Source: Erysipelothrix sp. HDW6A (GTDB taxonomy: Bacteria > Bacillota_I > Bacilli_A > Erysipelotrichales > Erysipelotrichaceae). Taken from it: 64,000 nucleotides of DNA. Positions 47,772 through 58,054 of the stretch are shown in pieces. The DNA lies in contig NZ_CP049859.1 in assembly GCF_011400295.1 (NCBI RefSeq), positions 1,922,001 through 1,986,000 on the forward strand, in the 5' to 3' direction. A model generated the notes under the pieces. The model ran no database searches. It saw nothing but the letters and a program-made list of their open reading frames with translations, and had not been told where the DNA came from. Both the position numbers and the translations under genes were made by a program. Position 1 is the first letter of the stretch; each line of letters starts with the position of its first letter.

Positions 47772-48926
47772 ATGGTTTATGCATATAATTTGATTATGTT
47801 CTTTGGCTTGGGAGTCTTACTGTCGTTTATGTCCGTTTTCTTTACAACTGAGACAAGTCTTACAGCTTCTCAAGTCACAATGATGATGTCTTTTGCTCCT
47901 ATAATTTCGTTTTTCTCAACAAATTTCTTTGCTTTTATTAGTGATAAAACGCGACAACATAAGAAAGTCTTGATGACCGCCATGGTTCTCGCAATTATTA
48001 CCAGCATTACACTCGCAACAGTCGCTCAATATGAGGCCGTTGCCTTAGTTATTCTATCCTATGTAGTTTTCTCATTCTTTATGTCTTCGCCAGGTGCATT
48101 ATCAGATAACTTTGTAATGCAGTACTCGAACATTAAGAATATTCCATACGGACGAATTCGACTCTTTGGATCACTTGGCTATGCCATCGCAGGACAAGTT
48201 GCAGGATATCTAACCGATAGTTTTGGTCTTACAATAATCTTTTGGGTCTATGCATTATGTATCTTTATTCCTTTAATTTTTGTACCTAAATTTCCTGACA
48301 TTGAAGATGTCGATGATCATGAAGAAGAAGTTACAGTTGAATCAAAAGGGATATATAAGAATCTTGTTCAGAATAAGCCATATGTTGCTACTATTATTGT
48401 TTCCTTCTTTATTCTAGGTTCAGTTCAAGCAACAGGCACATTCTTTGGTCTCTATATTACGCAACATGCAAACTTAAGTCTTACATTCTTAGGTACTACG
48501 ATTCTAATCTCTGCTGGGACTGAGATTCCCATGATGTTTTTCTCAGATAAGTTAATCGAAAAGTTTGGTGCATATAAGATTCTCGCTGTTTCAGCTACTT
48601 TAAATACTATTCGTTTCTTAGCTTATTTCTTCTTCCCTGTGAAGTGGGTAATTATTGCAGTTACCTTAACACACGGAGTTGGTTATGGTTCAGCTTTCAC
48701 CAGTGTCATGCATTTAATTGGAGAGAATGTCTCAGCGAAAGTAAGAGCTTCAGCTATTTCTATTAATACAACGGTCGCAATTGGATTGGGATCCTTTGCG
48801 ATTACATTCCTTGGAAGCATCTTCTTAGATGCACGTTCCATCTATGTAGCCCTGGCAGCGTTTGAGTTTATTGGACTGCTTCTTTGTCTTTACCTCATCC
48901 TACGCCATAAAGAATTCAAACAATAA
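47772..48926 (+). CDS. MFS transporter
   Basis: 384-residue major facilitator with twelve helices. Fits the MFS_1-like / nucleoside:H+ symporter-like group: GRIRLFGSLGYAIAGQVAGYLTD in helix 4-5 and FISDKTRQHKKVL in the 2-3 loop. The start at 47772 follows AAAGGGGTGG; the longer frame would begin inside the promoter. Substrate unknown; the MerR-like promoter suggests export of a toxic compound or detoxified product. Confidence 0.85.
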   Translation: MVYAYNLIMFFGLGVLLSFMSVFFTTETSLTASQVTMMMSFAPIISFFSTNFFAFISDKTRQHKKVLMTAMVLAIITSITLATVAQYEAVALVILSYVVFSFFMSSPGALSDNFVMQYSNIKNIPYGRIRLFGSLGYAIAGQVAGYLTDSFGLTIIFWVYALCIFIPLIFVPKFPDIEDVDDHEEEVTVESKGIYKNLVQNKPYVATIIVSFFILGSVQATGTFFGLYITQHANLSLTFLGTTILISAGTEIPMMFFSDKLIEKFGAYKILAVSATLNTIRFLAYFFFPVKWVIIAVTLTHGVGYGSAFTSVMHLIGENVSAKVRASAISINTTVAIGLGSFAITFLGSIFLDARSIYVALAAFEFIGLLLCLYLILRHKEFKQ

Positions 48927-48946
48927 GACTGTCAAAGGACAGTCTT
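48925..48946 (+). terminator. Bidirectional terminator
   Basis: AAGACTGTC-AAAG-GACAGTCTT with TTTT, after the MFS stop and just before the end of the converging mgtA. Confidence 0.88.
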
Positions 48947-48948
48947 TT

Positions 48949-51585
48949 TTAGTTATACAGTGAACCATATCGTTTTACATACCAACGTTTCACAAAGGAT
49001 ACTGTCAAGCTATACGAAATCATATTGAATCCAAGTAAGATAAAGAAGCTCGTGAGAGGTTCTACCATTCCTAAGTAGCTTGCGAAAAGTGTATAAGGGA
49101 TCATACTTCCAATTAAGATTCCAAGTAATGTAGAGATAAGTACTCCATGTGATGGTTTGCTCTCAATAAAAGGAATCTTTTCAGTTCGAATAAGATTGAT
49201 GATAAGACTTTGGCTCCATAATGATTGGAGAAACCAAGCAGTATGAAACAAGCCTTGGAATAGTATTTGTTGAGAACTCGTTAGAGTCGTATAGGATCCT
49301 TGGAAATACTGTGGAAGAATCCAGAGGAACAGCATCATAAAAGTAAAGATATCAAAGATTGAACTGGTCGGGCCAAGCCATAACATGTAAGTCTTTATTG
49401 ATTTTCCATCCCAGTGATGTGGTTCTAAAAGATAATCTTCATCCACATTATCCCAAGGTAGTGTTAAACAGCTTATGTCATAAATTAAGTTAAGGACTAA
49501 GAGTTGGACTGGTAGCATTGGAATAAAGGGTAAAAACATTGAAGCAATAAGCACACTAAACATATTCCCAAAGTTCGCTGATATCGTCATCTTCAAATAC
49601 TTTACGATGTTAGTGAAAATCTTGCGTCCTTCAAGAATCCCTTGTTGGAGAACATCAAGATCTTTATCCAAAAGAATGATGTCAGCACTATCTTTTGCAA
49701 TGTCTACTGCTGTATCTACTGATATCGCCACATCCGATTCTCTCATTGCAAGTGCGTCGTTAACGCCATCGCCCATATAACCAACAGCATGACCTAGCTC
49801 TTTAAGATTTTTAATCACAAGAGCTTTTTGTTGGGGAGTAAGTTTTGCGAAGACATCATACTTTGTGATAGAGTCCTTAAGTTGTGCCTCTGTCATAGTA
49901 TCAATATCTTTACCTGTAATGATGGTTTCAACATTGATACCTACCTTAGCACACACTGCTCTCGTAACTGAGGCATCATCACCTGTGAGTATCTTTGTTT
50001 TGACATGATACTTAGCAAGAGCTTGTATTGCCTTTTGAGCACTTGCTTTAGGAGGGTCTAGAAAGGTAAGAATTCCTAGAAGAACCATATCTTGCTCATT
50101 GTTTAATGATAACTTCTCAGATGCAAGGATATCTGATTTATAAGCTACTCCCAGTACTCGAAGTCCTGACTCTCCGAGGTTTTTAACATATTTTCGAATA
50201 TCATCACGGATTGAGTCATCAATTGGGATTGTTTCATTGTTAAGTTTTACTTGTGTACATATACCCAATATTTCTTCGATTGCACCTTTTGTGATTAATT
50301 CTAAATTGCCTAGAGAATCTCTAACAGCAACACTCATTCTCCGTCTCTCAAAATCAAATGGTATCTCATCCACTTTCTGATAGGATTGTAAGTCGCTCTT
50401 AGCCAAATGAATCCCATAGTCAATAATTGCTTGATCCATTTGATTCACAAGACCTGTATGATAATAACTATTTAAGAATGCCTTTTCAACAACTTCGTCG
50501 CTTTCTTGATGCTTAATATCCAGTGACTGCATGACAGTGATTCTATCTTCTGTTAGTGTCCCAGTTTTATCAGTACAAAGGGTATCAATTGATCCAAGAC
50601 TTTGTATTGCAGACAGTTCTTTCACAATGACTTTTTGCTTGGATAATTTTGTAGCTCCTTTTGAAAGACCTGTAGCTAATACTGTTGGTAACATTGCAGG
50701 TGTTAATCCTACAGCAACGGATAATGCAAATAAGAAGGCTTCTAACCAATTTCCTGAGTGAAGTCCACTTAAAAGAAATACTCCAGGTACCATAACAATC
50801 ATAAAACGAATTAAAAGTTTGGATACATATGAAATGCCCTTTTCAAAACTTGTTTGGGGACGTTTATGAGAGATGCTTTCTTCCATGGCTCCTAGAATTG
50901 TATCGTTACCGATACTAATCACAAGAGCTTTACCTTCACCACTCAGGATTGTTTCTCCCCAAAAAGCTAAATTCATTCGATCGAACAATGCATGATCATC
51001 AGTGTCCACTTTACCATTTCTCTCCACGGCATTACTTTCACCGGTTAATATAGCTGTAGATAGAAATAAGTCTCTACTTTCAAGAATTCGTATATCAGCT
51101 GGTACAAGATCTCCGGATGATAATTCAATGACATCTCCTACCGTTAACTCTGAGCTATCAATAATTTGTGAGCTAGCAGAATTACGATAGACTCTGGCAT
51201 TAGTCTTCATAAATTTACCTAGGGATTCAAGTGCTTTATTGGATTGATAGGACTCTATAAAATTAATTACGCCACTTAAAAGTACCATTCCTAAAATGAT
51301 AAGTGATGATCCTAAGTTTTTATTTTCTGTAGAAAGTAAGTAATCAGCAATAAACGACAGTACAGACAAACTCAACAATAATAGCGTAAAAGGTGTAATA
51401 AAAGAATGTGCAATTTGTCGACGTATAGATCGTGTCTTCTTCTTCATAATAACGTTACGGCCAATCGACTGAATTGATGCTTGAGCTTGTTCCATAGAAA
51501 TACCACTATCTGAACTATTATAAGTCTTTAAGAGCTCATGTTTTTCCATCATCGATGCGTGTCTATATTTCTCTTGATTATCCAT
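48949..51585 (-). CDS. mgtA: Mg2+-importing P-type ATPase, MgtA/MgtB family
   Basis: 878-residue P3B-type ATPase that brings Mg2+ into the cell. TGESNAVER actuator loop, phosphorylation motif LCTDKTGTLTED, nucleotide-site region KGAIEEILGICTQV and hinge TGDDASVTRAV / YMGDGVNDALAM. Ten membrane helices are visible. GGGGG ribosome site. The upstream region is only about 75 bases, too short to hold an M-box type riboswitch, and none was seen. Confidence 0.92.
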   Translation of the reverse strand: MDNQEKYRHASMMEKHELLKTYNSSDSGISMEQAQASIQSIGRNVIMKKKTRSIRRQIAHSFITPFTLLLLSLSVLSFIADYLLSTENKNLGSSLIILGMVLLSGVINFIESYQSNKALESLGKFMKTNARVYRNSASSQIIDSSELTVGDVIELSSGDLVPADIRILESRDLFLSTAILTGESNAVERNGKVDTDDHALFDRMNLAFWGETILSGEGKALVISIGNDTILGAMEESISHKRPQTSFEKGISYVSKLLIRFMIVMVPGVFLLSGLHSGNWLEAFLFALSVAVGLTPAMLPTVLATGLSKGATKLSKQKVIVKELSAIQSLGSIDTLCTDKTGTLTEDRITVMQSLDIKHQESDEVVEKAFLNSYYHTGLVNQMDQAIIDYGIHLAKSDLQSYQKVDEIPFDFERRRMSVAVRDSLGNLELITKGAIEEILGICTQVKLNNETIPIDDSIRDDIRKYVKNLGESGLRVLGVAYKSDILASEKLSLNNEQDMVLLGILTFLDPPKASAQKAIQALAKYHVKTKILTGDDASVTRAVCAKVGINVETIITGKDIDTMTEAQLKDSITKYDVFAKLTPQQKALVIKNLKELGHAVGYMGDGVNDALAMRESDVAISVDTAVDIAKDSADIILLDKDLDVLQQGILEGRKIFTNIVKYLKMTISANFGNMFSVLIASMFLPFIPMLPVQLLVLNLIYDISCLTLPWDNVDEDYLLEPHHWDGKSIKTYMLWLGPTSSIFDIFTFMMLFLWILPQYFQGSYTTLTSSQQILFQGLFHTAWFLQSLWSQSLIINLIRTEKIPFIESKPSHGVLISTLLGILIGSMIPYTLFASYLGMVEPLTSFFILLGFNMISYSLTVSFVKRWYVKRYGSLYN

Positions 51586-51659
51586 GAGATACCCCCATCA
51601 TCTCTATAATTTAATTATAAAATTATTCATGAACAATGAAAGATATATGCATTAAAAAA

Positions 51660-51677
51660 GGAAGCCCGAAAGCTTCC
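51660..51677 (-). terminator. Terminator after saccharopine-dehydrogenase-like gene
   Basis: GGAAGC/GCTTCC stem with TTTTTT leftwards. Confidence 0.85.
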
Positions 51678-51685
51678 ATATTTGA

Positions 51686-52870
51686 TTATTCGAGAACTTC
51701 TCTTTCAATCATTAAGACATCATCAATGGTAAATGTTTTACCTGCATCTTGTGAGTAATAACGAGCGAGTTCTTCAAAGAATGGTTGTGGATCAATACAT
51801 GTTTCAGGAGCAACAACTCCTTTTTCTGTAATCTGTCCTTTCCCCATCATGTAGACCCCAATTGCTTGTCCTGAATTATTATAAGCAGCTGAGTCATGAA
51901 CACCCATTTGAACTCTCGCTGTATAGCGAACATGTTCACCATTTTCTAAACCTTCGGCAATCGCCGCTTGTCCACCCCAGACACCACGATCTTGCCAAAT
52001 GTCGGTTCCTCTAAATGGTTTTTTATCAGTAGCAATCGGTGGATAGAGAGCATCTTTGTGTCCTCGTGCTTCTTGTCTTAGCTTACGCATTACTTCAGGC
52101 ATAATGGAGCCAAGACATGCACAGAAATCATTAATCTTTAAATTCTTAGCTAATGTAATCGGTTCTGCGTGACCAATATAATAGGATTCTGCACTTCCTA
52201 ATGGTTCATCAAATTCAATCCACTCTCCATGTTCAAGAGCTTCGATACTATCCCATCTACCTTCTTTCCAAATAGGAATGCGACCAGTACCAACATGAAT
52301 TAAGTGTTCCCAAGCTGCATCAGACATGAGTCCACCCTCTGCAGCAGCTTCAAGGTACGTACCTTTAATCATATCTGCTGGTGGGTTGGTAATCGCCCAA
52401 GCAATCTTAATCGAATCACAGGAATCAAGTTTGTCATAAACTACACGTGCCTGTACATTACTGATACCAGGTGTTGTACCCATACAAATTAGAGCACTGA
52501 TTCCTGCATCTTTAGCTTTTTGATCCAGTCTTAATAGATCTTCTGCAGCATCGTGATCATCACACACGTCAACGTAATTAACACCTGCTTCTATTATCGC
52601 CTCAAGAATTGGTACACCAAACTTAGTGAATGGACCAACACAATTCAAGACAACGTCATATTCCTTAGCTGTCGCAATTAACATATCGCGATCTAAGACA
52701 TCAAGTTCCATAACTTTGATTTTAGGGGAATTAAGCATTTCAGCAACTTTTGTTACTTTATCAATATTAATATCAGATAATACAATTTCAGATACATCTG
52801 GATAACGCATTAGGTAGCTAGCACCACCCATTGCCATCGATCCAGCACCGCCAAGTACTAATACTTTCAT
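51686..52870 (-). CDS. Saccharopine dehydrogenase family oxidoreductase
   Basis: 394 residues. N-terminal Rossmann MKVLVLGGAGSMAMGGASYL, then VLNCVGPFTKFGVPI and AGVNYVDVCDDHDAAEDLL typical of saccharopine dehydrogenase NADP domains. The second domain is alpha/beta. Catalyses an NAD(P)-linked reaction on an amino acid or imine; lysine catabolism is unlikely to be complete here. GGAGGG precedes the ATG. Monocistronic. Confidence 0.87.
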   Translation of the reverse strand: MKVLVLGGAGSMAMGGASYLMRYPDVSEIVLSDINIDKVTKVAEMLNSPKIKVMELDVLDRDMLIATAKEYDVVLNCVGPFTKFGVPILEAIIEAGVNYVDVCDDHDAAEDLLRLDQKAKDAGISALICMGTTPGISNVQARVVYDKLDSCDSIKIAWAITNPPADMIKGTYLEAAAEGGLMSDAAWEHLIHVGTGRIPIWKEGRWDSIEALEHGEWIEFDEPLGSAESYYIGHAEPITLAKNLKINDFCACLGSIMPEVMRKLRQEARGHKDALYPPIATDKKPFRGTDIWQDRGVWGGQAAIAEGLENGEHVRYTARVQMGVHDSAAYNNSGQAIGVYMMGKGQITEKGVVAPETCIDPQPFFEELARYYSQDAGKTFTIDDVLMIEREVLE

Positions 52871-53000
52871 GGATTATTCCCTCCTATATACATAGTGTAG
52901 CACAGTTCTTGTGATTGAATGTGAAATTTTTAACAAATTCTTGGTGATCTTGAGTGTATCTATCTTTATTGGTGTAATTACATCGAGCTATGATAAAAAA

Positions 53001-53026
53001 GACTCAGTATTATACAATACCGAGTC
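53001..53026 (-). terminator. Terminator after MATE gene
   Basis: 11-bp arms with one mismatch (GACTCAGTATT/AATACCGAGTC), loop ATAC, TTTTTT leftwards. Confidence 0.85.
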
Positions 53027-53032
53027 CTTCAA

Positions 53033-54427
53033 TTAAGCACCTAATTCTAATTCAAAATCGTTTTTTTCTTCGACTAAAGCGAGGTTATTTAACCATTTTT
53101 CCTTAGCTACAAAGCGATAAGCGATAAAGAGTTTCACAACATCTGTAGATTGTCCTAAGATATATAAGGAAATAATTCCCCAGCTTGTAAAGTGAGTTGC
53201 AAGTCCTACTGCGACAAGATTAACTGTCCACATGTATAGGGAGTCAAGAAGGAGCGTAGATTTCGTATCCCCTCCTGCTCTTAATATAAAGTAACAGGTG
53301 GTGTTCATGACATAGATACTAAAGAGTGGTGCCTGAATACGCAAGAACGTTTGTGCTGTATGTAAAGCACTGTCAGAAACTGAATAAATGTAAGGAAGAA
53401 TAAAAGTTGAGCCAAAGAGTAACACTGCAAAGAACATGCTGAGTACTACACCAAATCCAATAAGATGATATCCGTTGTCACGTGCTTCATCCAGTTTGTT
53501 TGCACCAAGTGCGTGAGATACAAGAATTGTTGTTGCAACACTCATCCCGGCATTCATCGTAAAGAATAAGTCTGAGACAGTTGTCGCAATTGAGTATCCT
53601 GAGATAACATCAGCACCACGTGTTGCATAGAACTTAAGTAAGAGAGCCATTCCACTTGCCCAAAGAATTTCATTAATTGAAAGTGGTAAAGCTTTAACGA
53701 AGATATGATTGATTAATCTCTTTGAAATATCAAAGAGTTCTGATATTTTTGATTTAAATGCATAGTTACCAAATGTTAAGAACATAAGGATAATTGTTAA
53801 CTCAACAAAACGAGCAATAAGTGTTCCTAATGCAGCTCCAAGCACTCCTAATTGAGGGAAACCGAAATTACCATAAATTAATCCATAGTTGAAGAATGCG
53901 TTAGTAAGCACGGATACAACACTTGCCATAAGAGGACGTTTTGAATCCCCAGTAGCTCTCATTGAACCTGCAATAGCCATTGTAATCATATTTGGTAAGA
54001 ATGTTAAAGCACAAACTATAATGTATTTAAGCCCTTCAGAAACTACTTTGTCATCCTGAATAAAGAAACGAATAATATGTTCAGGGAATAATAATGCAAT
54101 CCCTACAAATGTAGACATAATAATACAGGACGTTAATAAAGCAAATCGGAAGGTTTGCTTCATATGTTTATGATCATGTGCTCCATGGAATTGAGCCATG
54201 AATACAGATGCAGCAGCGATAAAACCATTGGTGCCAAACGTTGCTATTAAAAAGTATCGATTAACTGTTGCTACTCCAGCAAGAGAGTGATCCCCTAACT
54301 GTCCAATCATAAGATTATCAAGCAAGTTAACAGATGTACTGATCAATTGTTGCAGCATTAATGGTATCGCTATGATCAAAGTTGTCTTAAAAAAATCACG
54401 ATCACCAATAAACTTTTTAATATGCAT
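53033..54427 (-). CDS. MATE family efflux pump
   Basis: 464-residue multidrug/toxin extrusion transporter with twelve helices. LIIAIPLMLQQLISTSVNLLDNLMIGQLG in helix 1 and FIAAASVFMAQFHGAHD in helix 2-3 are family signatures; RLQAPLFS-like FLRIQAPLFSIYV near helix 10. Start at 54427 is set by AGGAGG 7 bases before it; the frame extends 47 codons further upstream without family similarity. Na+ or H+ coupled; substrate unknown. Confidence 0.92.
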   Translation of the reverse strand: MHIKKFIGDRDFFKTTLIIAIPLMLQQLISTSVNLLDNLMIGQLGDHSLAGVATVNRYFLIATFGTNGFIAAASVFMAQFHGAHDHKHMKQTFRFALLTSCIIMSTFVGIALLFPEHIIRFFIQDDKVVSEGLKYIIVCALTFLPNMITMAIAGSMRATGDSKRPLMASVVSVLTNAFFNYGLIYGNFGFPQLGVLGAALGTLIARFVELTIILMFLTFGNYAFKSKISELFDISKRLINHIFVKALPLSINEILWASGMALLLKFYATRGADVISGYSIATTVSDLFFTMNAGMSVATTILVSHALGANKLDEARDNGYHLIGFGVVLSMFFAVLLFGSTFILPYIYSVSDSALHTAQTFLRIQAPLFSIYVMNTTCYFILRAGGDTKSTLLLDSLYMWTVNLVAVGLATHFTSWGIISLYILGQSTDVVKLFIAYRFVAKEKWLNNLALVEEKNDFELELGA

Positions 54428-54491
54428 AATAGCACCTCCTAAATGACATACGATTATCATATAGAATTCACAATTAAAACACAAGAAAAAG

Positions 54492-54509
54492 ACCGCATGT
54501 TTATGCGGT
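54492..54509 (-). terminator. Terminator after the licCA-pip operon
   Basis: ACCGCAT-GTTT-ATGCGGT with T-run on each strand. Confidence 0.75.
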
Positions 54510-54589
54510 TTTTTACTACTTTTTCTCATTTTACTTGATAAAGAATGAACGATTGAAAAAATTACCAAGAAATCAATGATATTTATAGT

Positions 54590-55510
54590 TTATTTGTAAT
54601 TCTCAAGTTCACGCATTGTTGATTGTAACGCTTCAAAAGATGCAGGTTCATAAGGACTATGACCACTTGATTCACTGATAATTAACTTACTGTTGTTAAG
54701 TTGCTTATGCAACGCATGGGCAGCACTTAAACGACAGTCTACGTCATAACGACCATGGACTATTGTTGTTGGTATATCTTGAATCGCCTGAATGTTGTTT
54801 AGAAGATAGTTGTCATCATTCCAGAACATTTTATTTGCAAAGAAATGACATTCCAAAGTAGCAATACTTATGTCTGCATCCGTGAGTTCATTTTCATGAA
54901 GCGTTGTATTTGGAACTAAAAGAACGACCGAACCTTCCCAGTCTGCCCAAGCTTTTGCTGCTTCACGTTTTCGTGAATCATTATCAGAAGTGAAAATCTC
55001 ATAATAAGCTTGCACGAGATCATTCCGTTTATCCTCTTTAATAATCGCTTTAAAACGTTCGTGTTCTTGAGGATAAAAGTACGAAGCTCCTTCTTGATAT
55101 AACCAGCGAACGTCCTCTTCACGTCCTAGGAAAATTCCTCTTAGCACTAAATTATCAACATGTTGAGGGTATTGAATCGCGTAAGCTAGTGCTAATGTTG
55201 AACCATAGCTTCCTCCAAATACGGTCCATGTCTCAATGTTGAAGTGTTTTCGAATCAGATTAATGTCTTCAACTCCAAACTGAGGTGTGTTATTGATTAA
55301 TGTCGCAAAAGGTTTGGAACCCCCACAACCACGTTGGTCAAAAGCAATCACATACCATTCATTCAAATTAAAGAAATCAAATGACTTCTCACTTATTTGG
55401 CCTCCCGGACCACCATGTAAAAAGATTACTGCTGGTTTGTCAGGATTTCCACGTGTATATATTGCCAATTCTTGTCCATCTTCTGTTTTTAGATAGGTAT
55501 CTACGTTCAT
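54590..55510 (-). CDS. pip: Proline iminopeptidase
   Basis: 306-residue S33 serine peptidase that removes N-terminal proline. FLHGGPGGQISEK oxyanion loop, FDQRGCGGSKPF, nucleophile elbow in VFGGSYGSTLALAYA (GGSYGS), acid in VHGRYDVDC, histidine in SSGHSPYEP. The ATG follows the LicC/LicA stop by one base (TAATATG), so translation is coupled to it. Confidence 0.93.
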   Translation of the reverse strand: MNVDTYLKTEDGQELAIYTRGNPDKPAVIFLHGGPGGQISEKSFDFFNLNEWYVIAFDQRGCGGSKPFATLINNTPQFGVEDINLIRKHFNIETWTVFGGSYGSTLALAYAIQYPQHVDNLVLRGIFLGREEDVRWLYQEGASYFYPQEHERFKAIIKEDKRNDLVQAYYEIFTSDNDSRKREAAKAWADWEGSVVLLVPNTTLHENELTDADISIATLECHFFANKMFWNDDNYLLNNIQAIQDIPTTIVHGRYDVDCRLSAAHALHKQLNNSKLIISESSGHSPYEPASFEALQSTMRELENYK

Positions 55511-55511
55511 A

Positions 55512-57254
55512 TTAATGCATCCCTTCCTCTCTAAGTTTCATAACATGTTTATAAAACTCTTTTGCATATCGATACTGTTTAATGGTGTAATCACCAAAAT
55601 CAACGCCCATATTAGCCTTATACTCGCTCCATATAGACCATAAGAAGCCACTGACTGCTACATAACTATAGACTTTAATACGGGACTCTTCACTTACCTC
55701 TTGATCAAAATAAATACCGATAGCTTTATCAATTTCATCCTGATTGTAATCGGCATAGATGCAGAACATCGCTACATCAATATGTGGGTCACACATGGCT
55801 GCATATTCCCAATCTATTAAGTGAATGTCATCCTCTACAAACAAGAAGTTCACACTTGCAGAATCAATGTGACAGAGTGTCTGCTCTTTAGGTAAGGTAT
55901 CCAAGAAATCTAAAAGTTCCATCACCTTCTCTCGTATTTCTTCATAATCCATAAATGAAGACTCACTTGCTCTAAGTGTTTCGTAATGCTGAATACGATC
56001 TCTTAAGTCAAAACTATGATTTACTTGCAAGTTCATATCATGAAGCTTTCTTAAATGTTTAATTGATCGGGTAACATCCTCCCAATCCGTATGATTACAC
56101 ACACGTGCCTTATCCCAGAACTCTGTGATCTTATACCCTTTTTCTGGAGTCATTACTATAATTTTATCACTAATGTCTTTTCCTTTAAGAACAGAATATA
56201 CTTCTGCTTCCTGGAATCTATCAATAATTTCATTGCTTCCTTCACCAGGAACTCTTAACAGATACTTTGTACCGTTTACTGAAAAACGCATATGACGGTT
56301 GGTCATGCCTTCAAAAAGACCTGAGATATTCGTTATTTCTGACTTACCAACACCAAACATCTCACTAATATAATTGATTCGTTTTGACTTAAGGTCTCGT
56401 GATTGACTGTCTAATTCACGAAGTTGTTCGTACTTCTTAATTTGGTAGGCAGACTGACCTAACATGAGTCTTCCATACACAAACATTTTATTATTCTCAA
56501 AGAGTGTTTGTTCCCAAGACTCTCTGTTATATTTACTCATGGTACTAAATGAATCTAGATTCTCTTGAACTTTGATTGCTTTTTCTCCAAAGAGATACGC
56601 AACACCCGTCATGGCGTTACCACCTTCTTCATCACCACAATAGATAAGTTCCATGTCACGGTTTAGTCGTACGATACTGTCGTTCTCAATATATTCTGAC
56701 ACGCCATACCATGAGAAGTATTCATTAATATTGAATGGATTCCTTGAAAACCATACACTACTCGGTACAATATAGGCATTTTTTAGTTTATCGGAAGCAA
56801 GACTTAAGGAATATAAGGAATCTTTCAGCTCATATTCGTGATCATAAATTAGCTCTACATTATATTTATCAATAAGATATTCAAACTGTTCCATAAGATA
56901 TCCAACTACGATGTAGATTTCTTTAATCCCCACTTCATGGAGTTGTTTTATCGTTCGTTCGATTACTGGTTCATCATTGACCAAGAGCATTGCTTTAGGG
57001 ATTTTATCAATCGGAGTCATTCGTAGACCCATCCCAGCAGCTAAAATAATAGCTCGCTCTGGTTTTGATTCCTGAAGATATTCCTTGGTTTTACTCGTAA
57101 TTTGATACTTGCTGTCCAAATAACCATAATCAACAAGTTTCGCAAGTGATTCATTGAATAAAGCTTTGGAGTACGTGCTTTTTTCAATAAGATTATTTAA
57201 ATCTGTATTATTATTGTTTATGAGTGCTAAAACAATCCAATCTCGTTTGTTCAT
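55512..57254 (-). CDS. Fused HTH, nucleotidyltransferase (LicC-like), choline kinase (LicA-like)
   Basis: 580 residues in three parts. 1-65: winged-helix-like segment with TYSKALFNESLAKLVDYGYL. 66-about 290: sugar-nucleotidyl/CTP:phosphocholine cytidylyltransferase fold with LAAGMGLRMTPIDKIPKAML. About 310-580: choline/ethanolamine kinase with CHIDSASVNFL and LIDWEYAAMCDPHIDVA catalytic motifs. This would convert choline to phosphocholine and on to CDP-choline for surface (teichoic acid or capsule) decoration. The start at 57254 follows AAAGGGG. No LicB or LicD lies nearby. Coupled to pip. Confidence 0.88.
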   Translation of the reverse strand: MNKRDWIVLALINNNNTDLNNLIEKSTYSKALFNESLAKLVDYGYLDSKYQITSKTKEYLQESKPERAIILAAGMGLRMTPIDKIPKAMLLVNDEPVIERTIKQLHEVGIKEIYIVVGYLMEQFEYLIDKYNVELIYDHEYELKDSLYSLSLASDKLKNAYIVPSSVWFSRNPFNINEYFSWYGVSEYIENDSIVRLNRDMELIYCGDEEGGNAMTGVAYLFGEKAIKVQENLDSFSTMSKYNRESWEQTLFENNKMFVYGRLMLGQSAYQIKKYEQLRELDSQSRDLKSKRINYISEMFGVGKSEITNISGLFEGMTNRHMRFSVNGTKYLLRVPGEGSNEIIDRFQEAEVYSVLKGKDISDKIIVMTPEKGYKITEFWDKARVCNHTDWEDVTRSIKHLRKLHDMNLQVNHSFDLRDRIQHYETLRASESSFMDYEEIREKVMELLDFLDTLPKEQTLCHIDSASVNFLFVEDDIHLIDWEYAAMCDPHIDVAMFCIYADYNQDEIDKAIGIYFDQEVSEESRIKVYSYVAVSGFLWSIWSEYKANMGVDFGDYTIKQYRYAKEFYKHVMKLREEGMH

Positions 57255-57348
57255 TATTAATGCCCCTTTCCACATGATTTCTTACTTATAATAATACGCT
57301 TAGCTTAGATGACTGTCAAAATGAGACATTGTATACTTTACAAAAAAA

Positions 57349-57374
57349 GGAATCAACGTACTAGACGAGATTCC
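57349..57374 (-). terminator. Terminator after deoC
   Basis: GGAATC/GATTCC with further inner pairing; TTTTTTT leftwards. Confidence 0.75.
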
Positions 57375-57382
57375 TCTATATA

Positions 57383-58054
57383 TTATGGTTCTAATAATGC
57401 TTCAACGATGGCAATCCCTGAACTTGTACCAATCCTACTTGCTCCTGCCTCAATCATTTGAAGTGCTGTTTCTAAATCACGGATTCCACCAGCTGCTTTA
57501 ATCGCTACAGAATCGCCGACTACTTCTTTCATCAACCTTATGTCTTCAAGGCGTGCACCATCGGTGCCAAATCCAGTCGATGTTTTCACGAAATCAGGTT
57601 TTACCTGTACAGCGATTTCGCATACTGCGCGTTTTTCCTCATCACTTAAATAACATGTCTCTAGGATTACTTTACTGGTAACACTTTGAGCTCGACAAAC
57701 TGATACAATGGCTTCCATTTCTTTTCTAACATATTCTAAATTTCCATTTTTTAACTCACGAATGTTGATGACATAATCAATCTCATTTGCGCCATTGCGG
57801 ATTGCATCTTCTGTTTCAAAGACCTTCGTTGAGATTGTAGTCTGTCCTAAGGGGAATCCTATTGCTGCACCCACATTAACTCCCGTACCTTTAAGCTTAT
57901 CACTACAATATGCAACTGGTGACGAGTTTATCGCAACCATTTTAAATCCATATGTTTTCGCTTCTTCACAAAGCACATCAAACATTGCATTATTTGCATC
58001 TGCCTTAAGCAAAGTGTGGTCAATCATTTTCGCTAACTCTTTACGTGTTATCAT
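57383..58054 (-). CDS. deoC: Deoxyribose-phosphate aldolase
   Basis: 223-residue class I aldolase splitting 2-deoxyribose 5-phosphate to acetaldehyde and glyceraldehyde 3-phosphate. Schiff-base lysine K157 in PDFVKTSTGFG, with D93 in EIDYVIN and K186 in AIKAAGG as the proton relay. AAGGAG before the ATG, which overlaps the nagA 3' end by 14 bases, so it is co-translated with nagA. Confidence 0.95.
   Translation of the reverse strand: MITRKELAKMIDHTLLKADANNAMFDVLCEEAKTYGFKMVAINSSPVAYCSDKLKGTGVNVGAAIGFPLGQTTISTKVFETEDAIRNGANEIDYVINIRELKNGNLEYVRKEMEAIVSVCRAQSVTSKVILETCYLSDEEKRAVCEIAVQVKPDFVKTSTGFGTDGARLEDIRLMKEVVGDSVAIKAAGGIRDLETALQMIEAGASRIGTSSGIAIVEALLEP

Noticed and set aside
51586-51660. 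Mg2+ riboswitch before mgtA
   Set aside because: Only about 75 bases separate the terminator of nothing upstream from the start, too short and without recognisable M-box structure.
54428-54568. 47-codon N-terminal extension of the MATE protein
   Set aside because: Not hydrophobic in the family pattern and lies upstream of a clear AGGAGG; treated as leader DNA.
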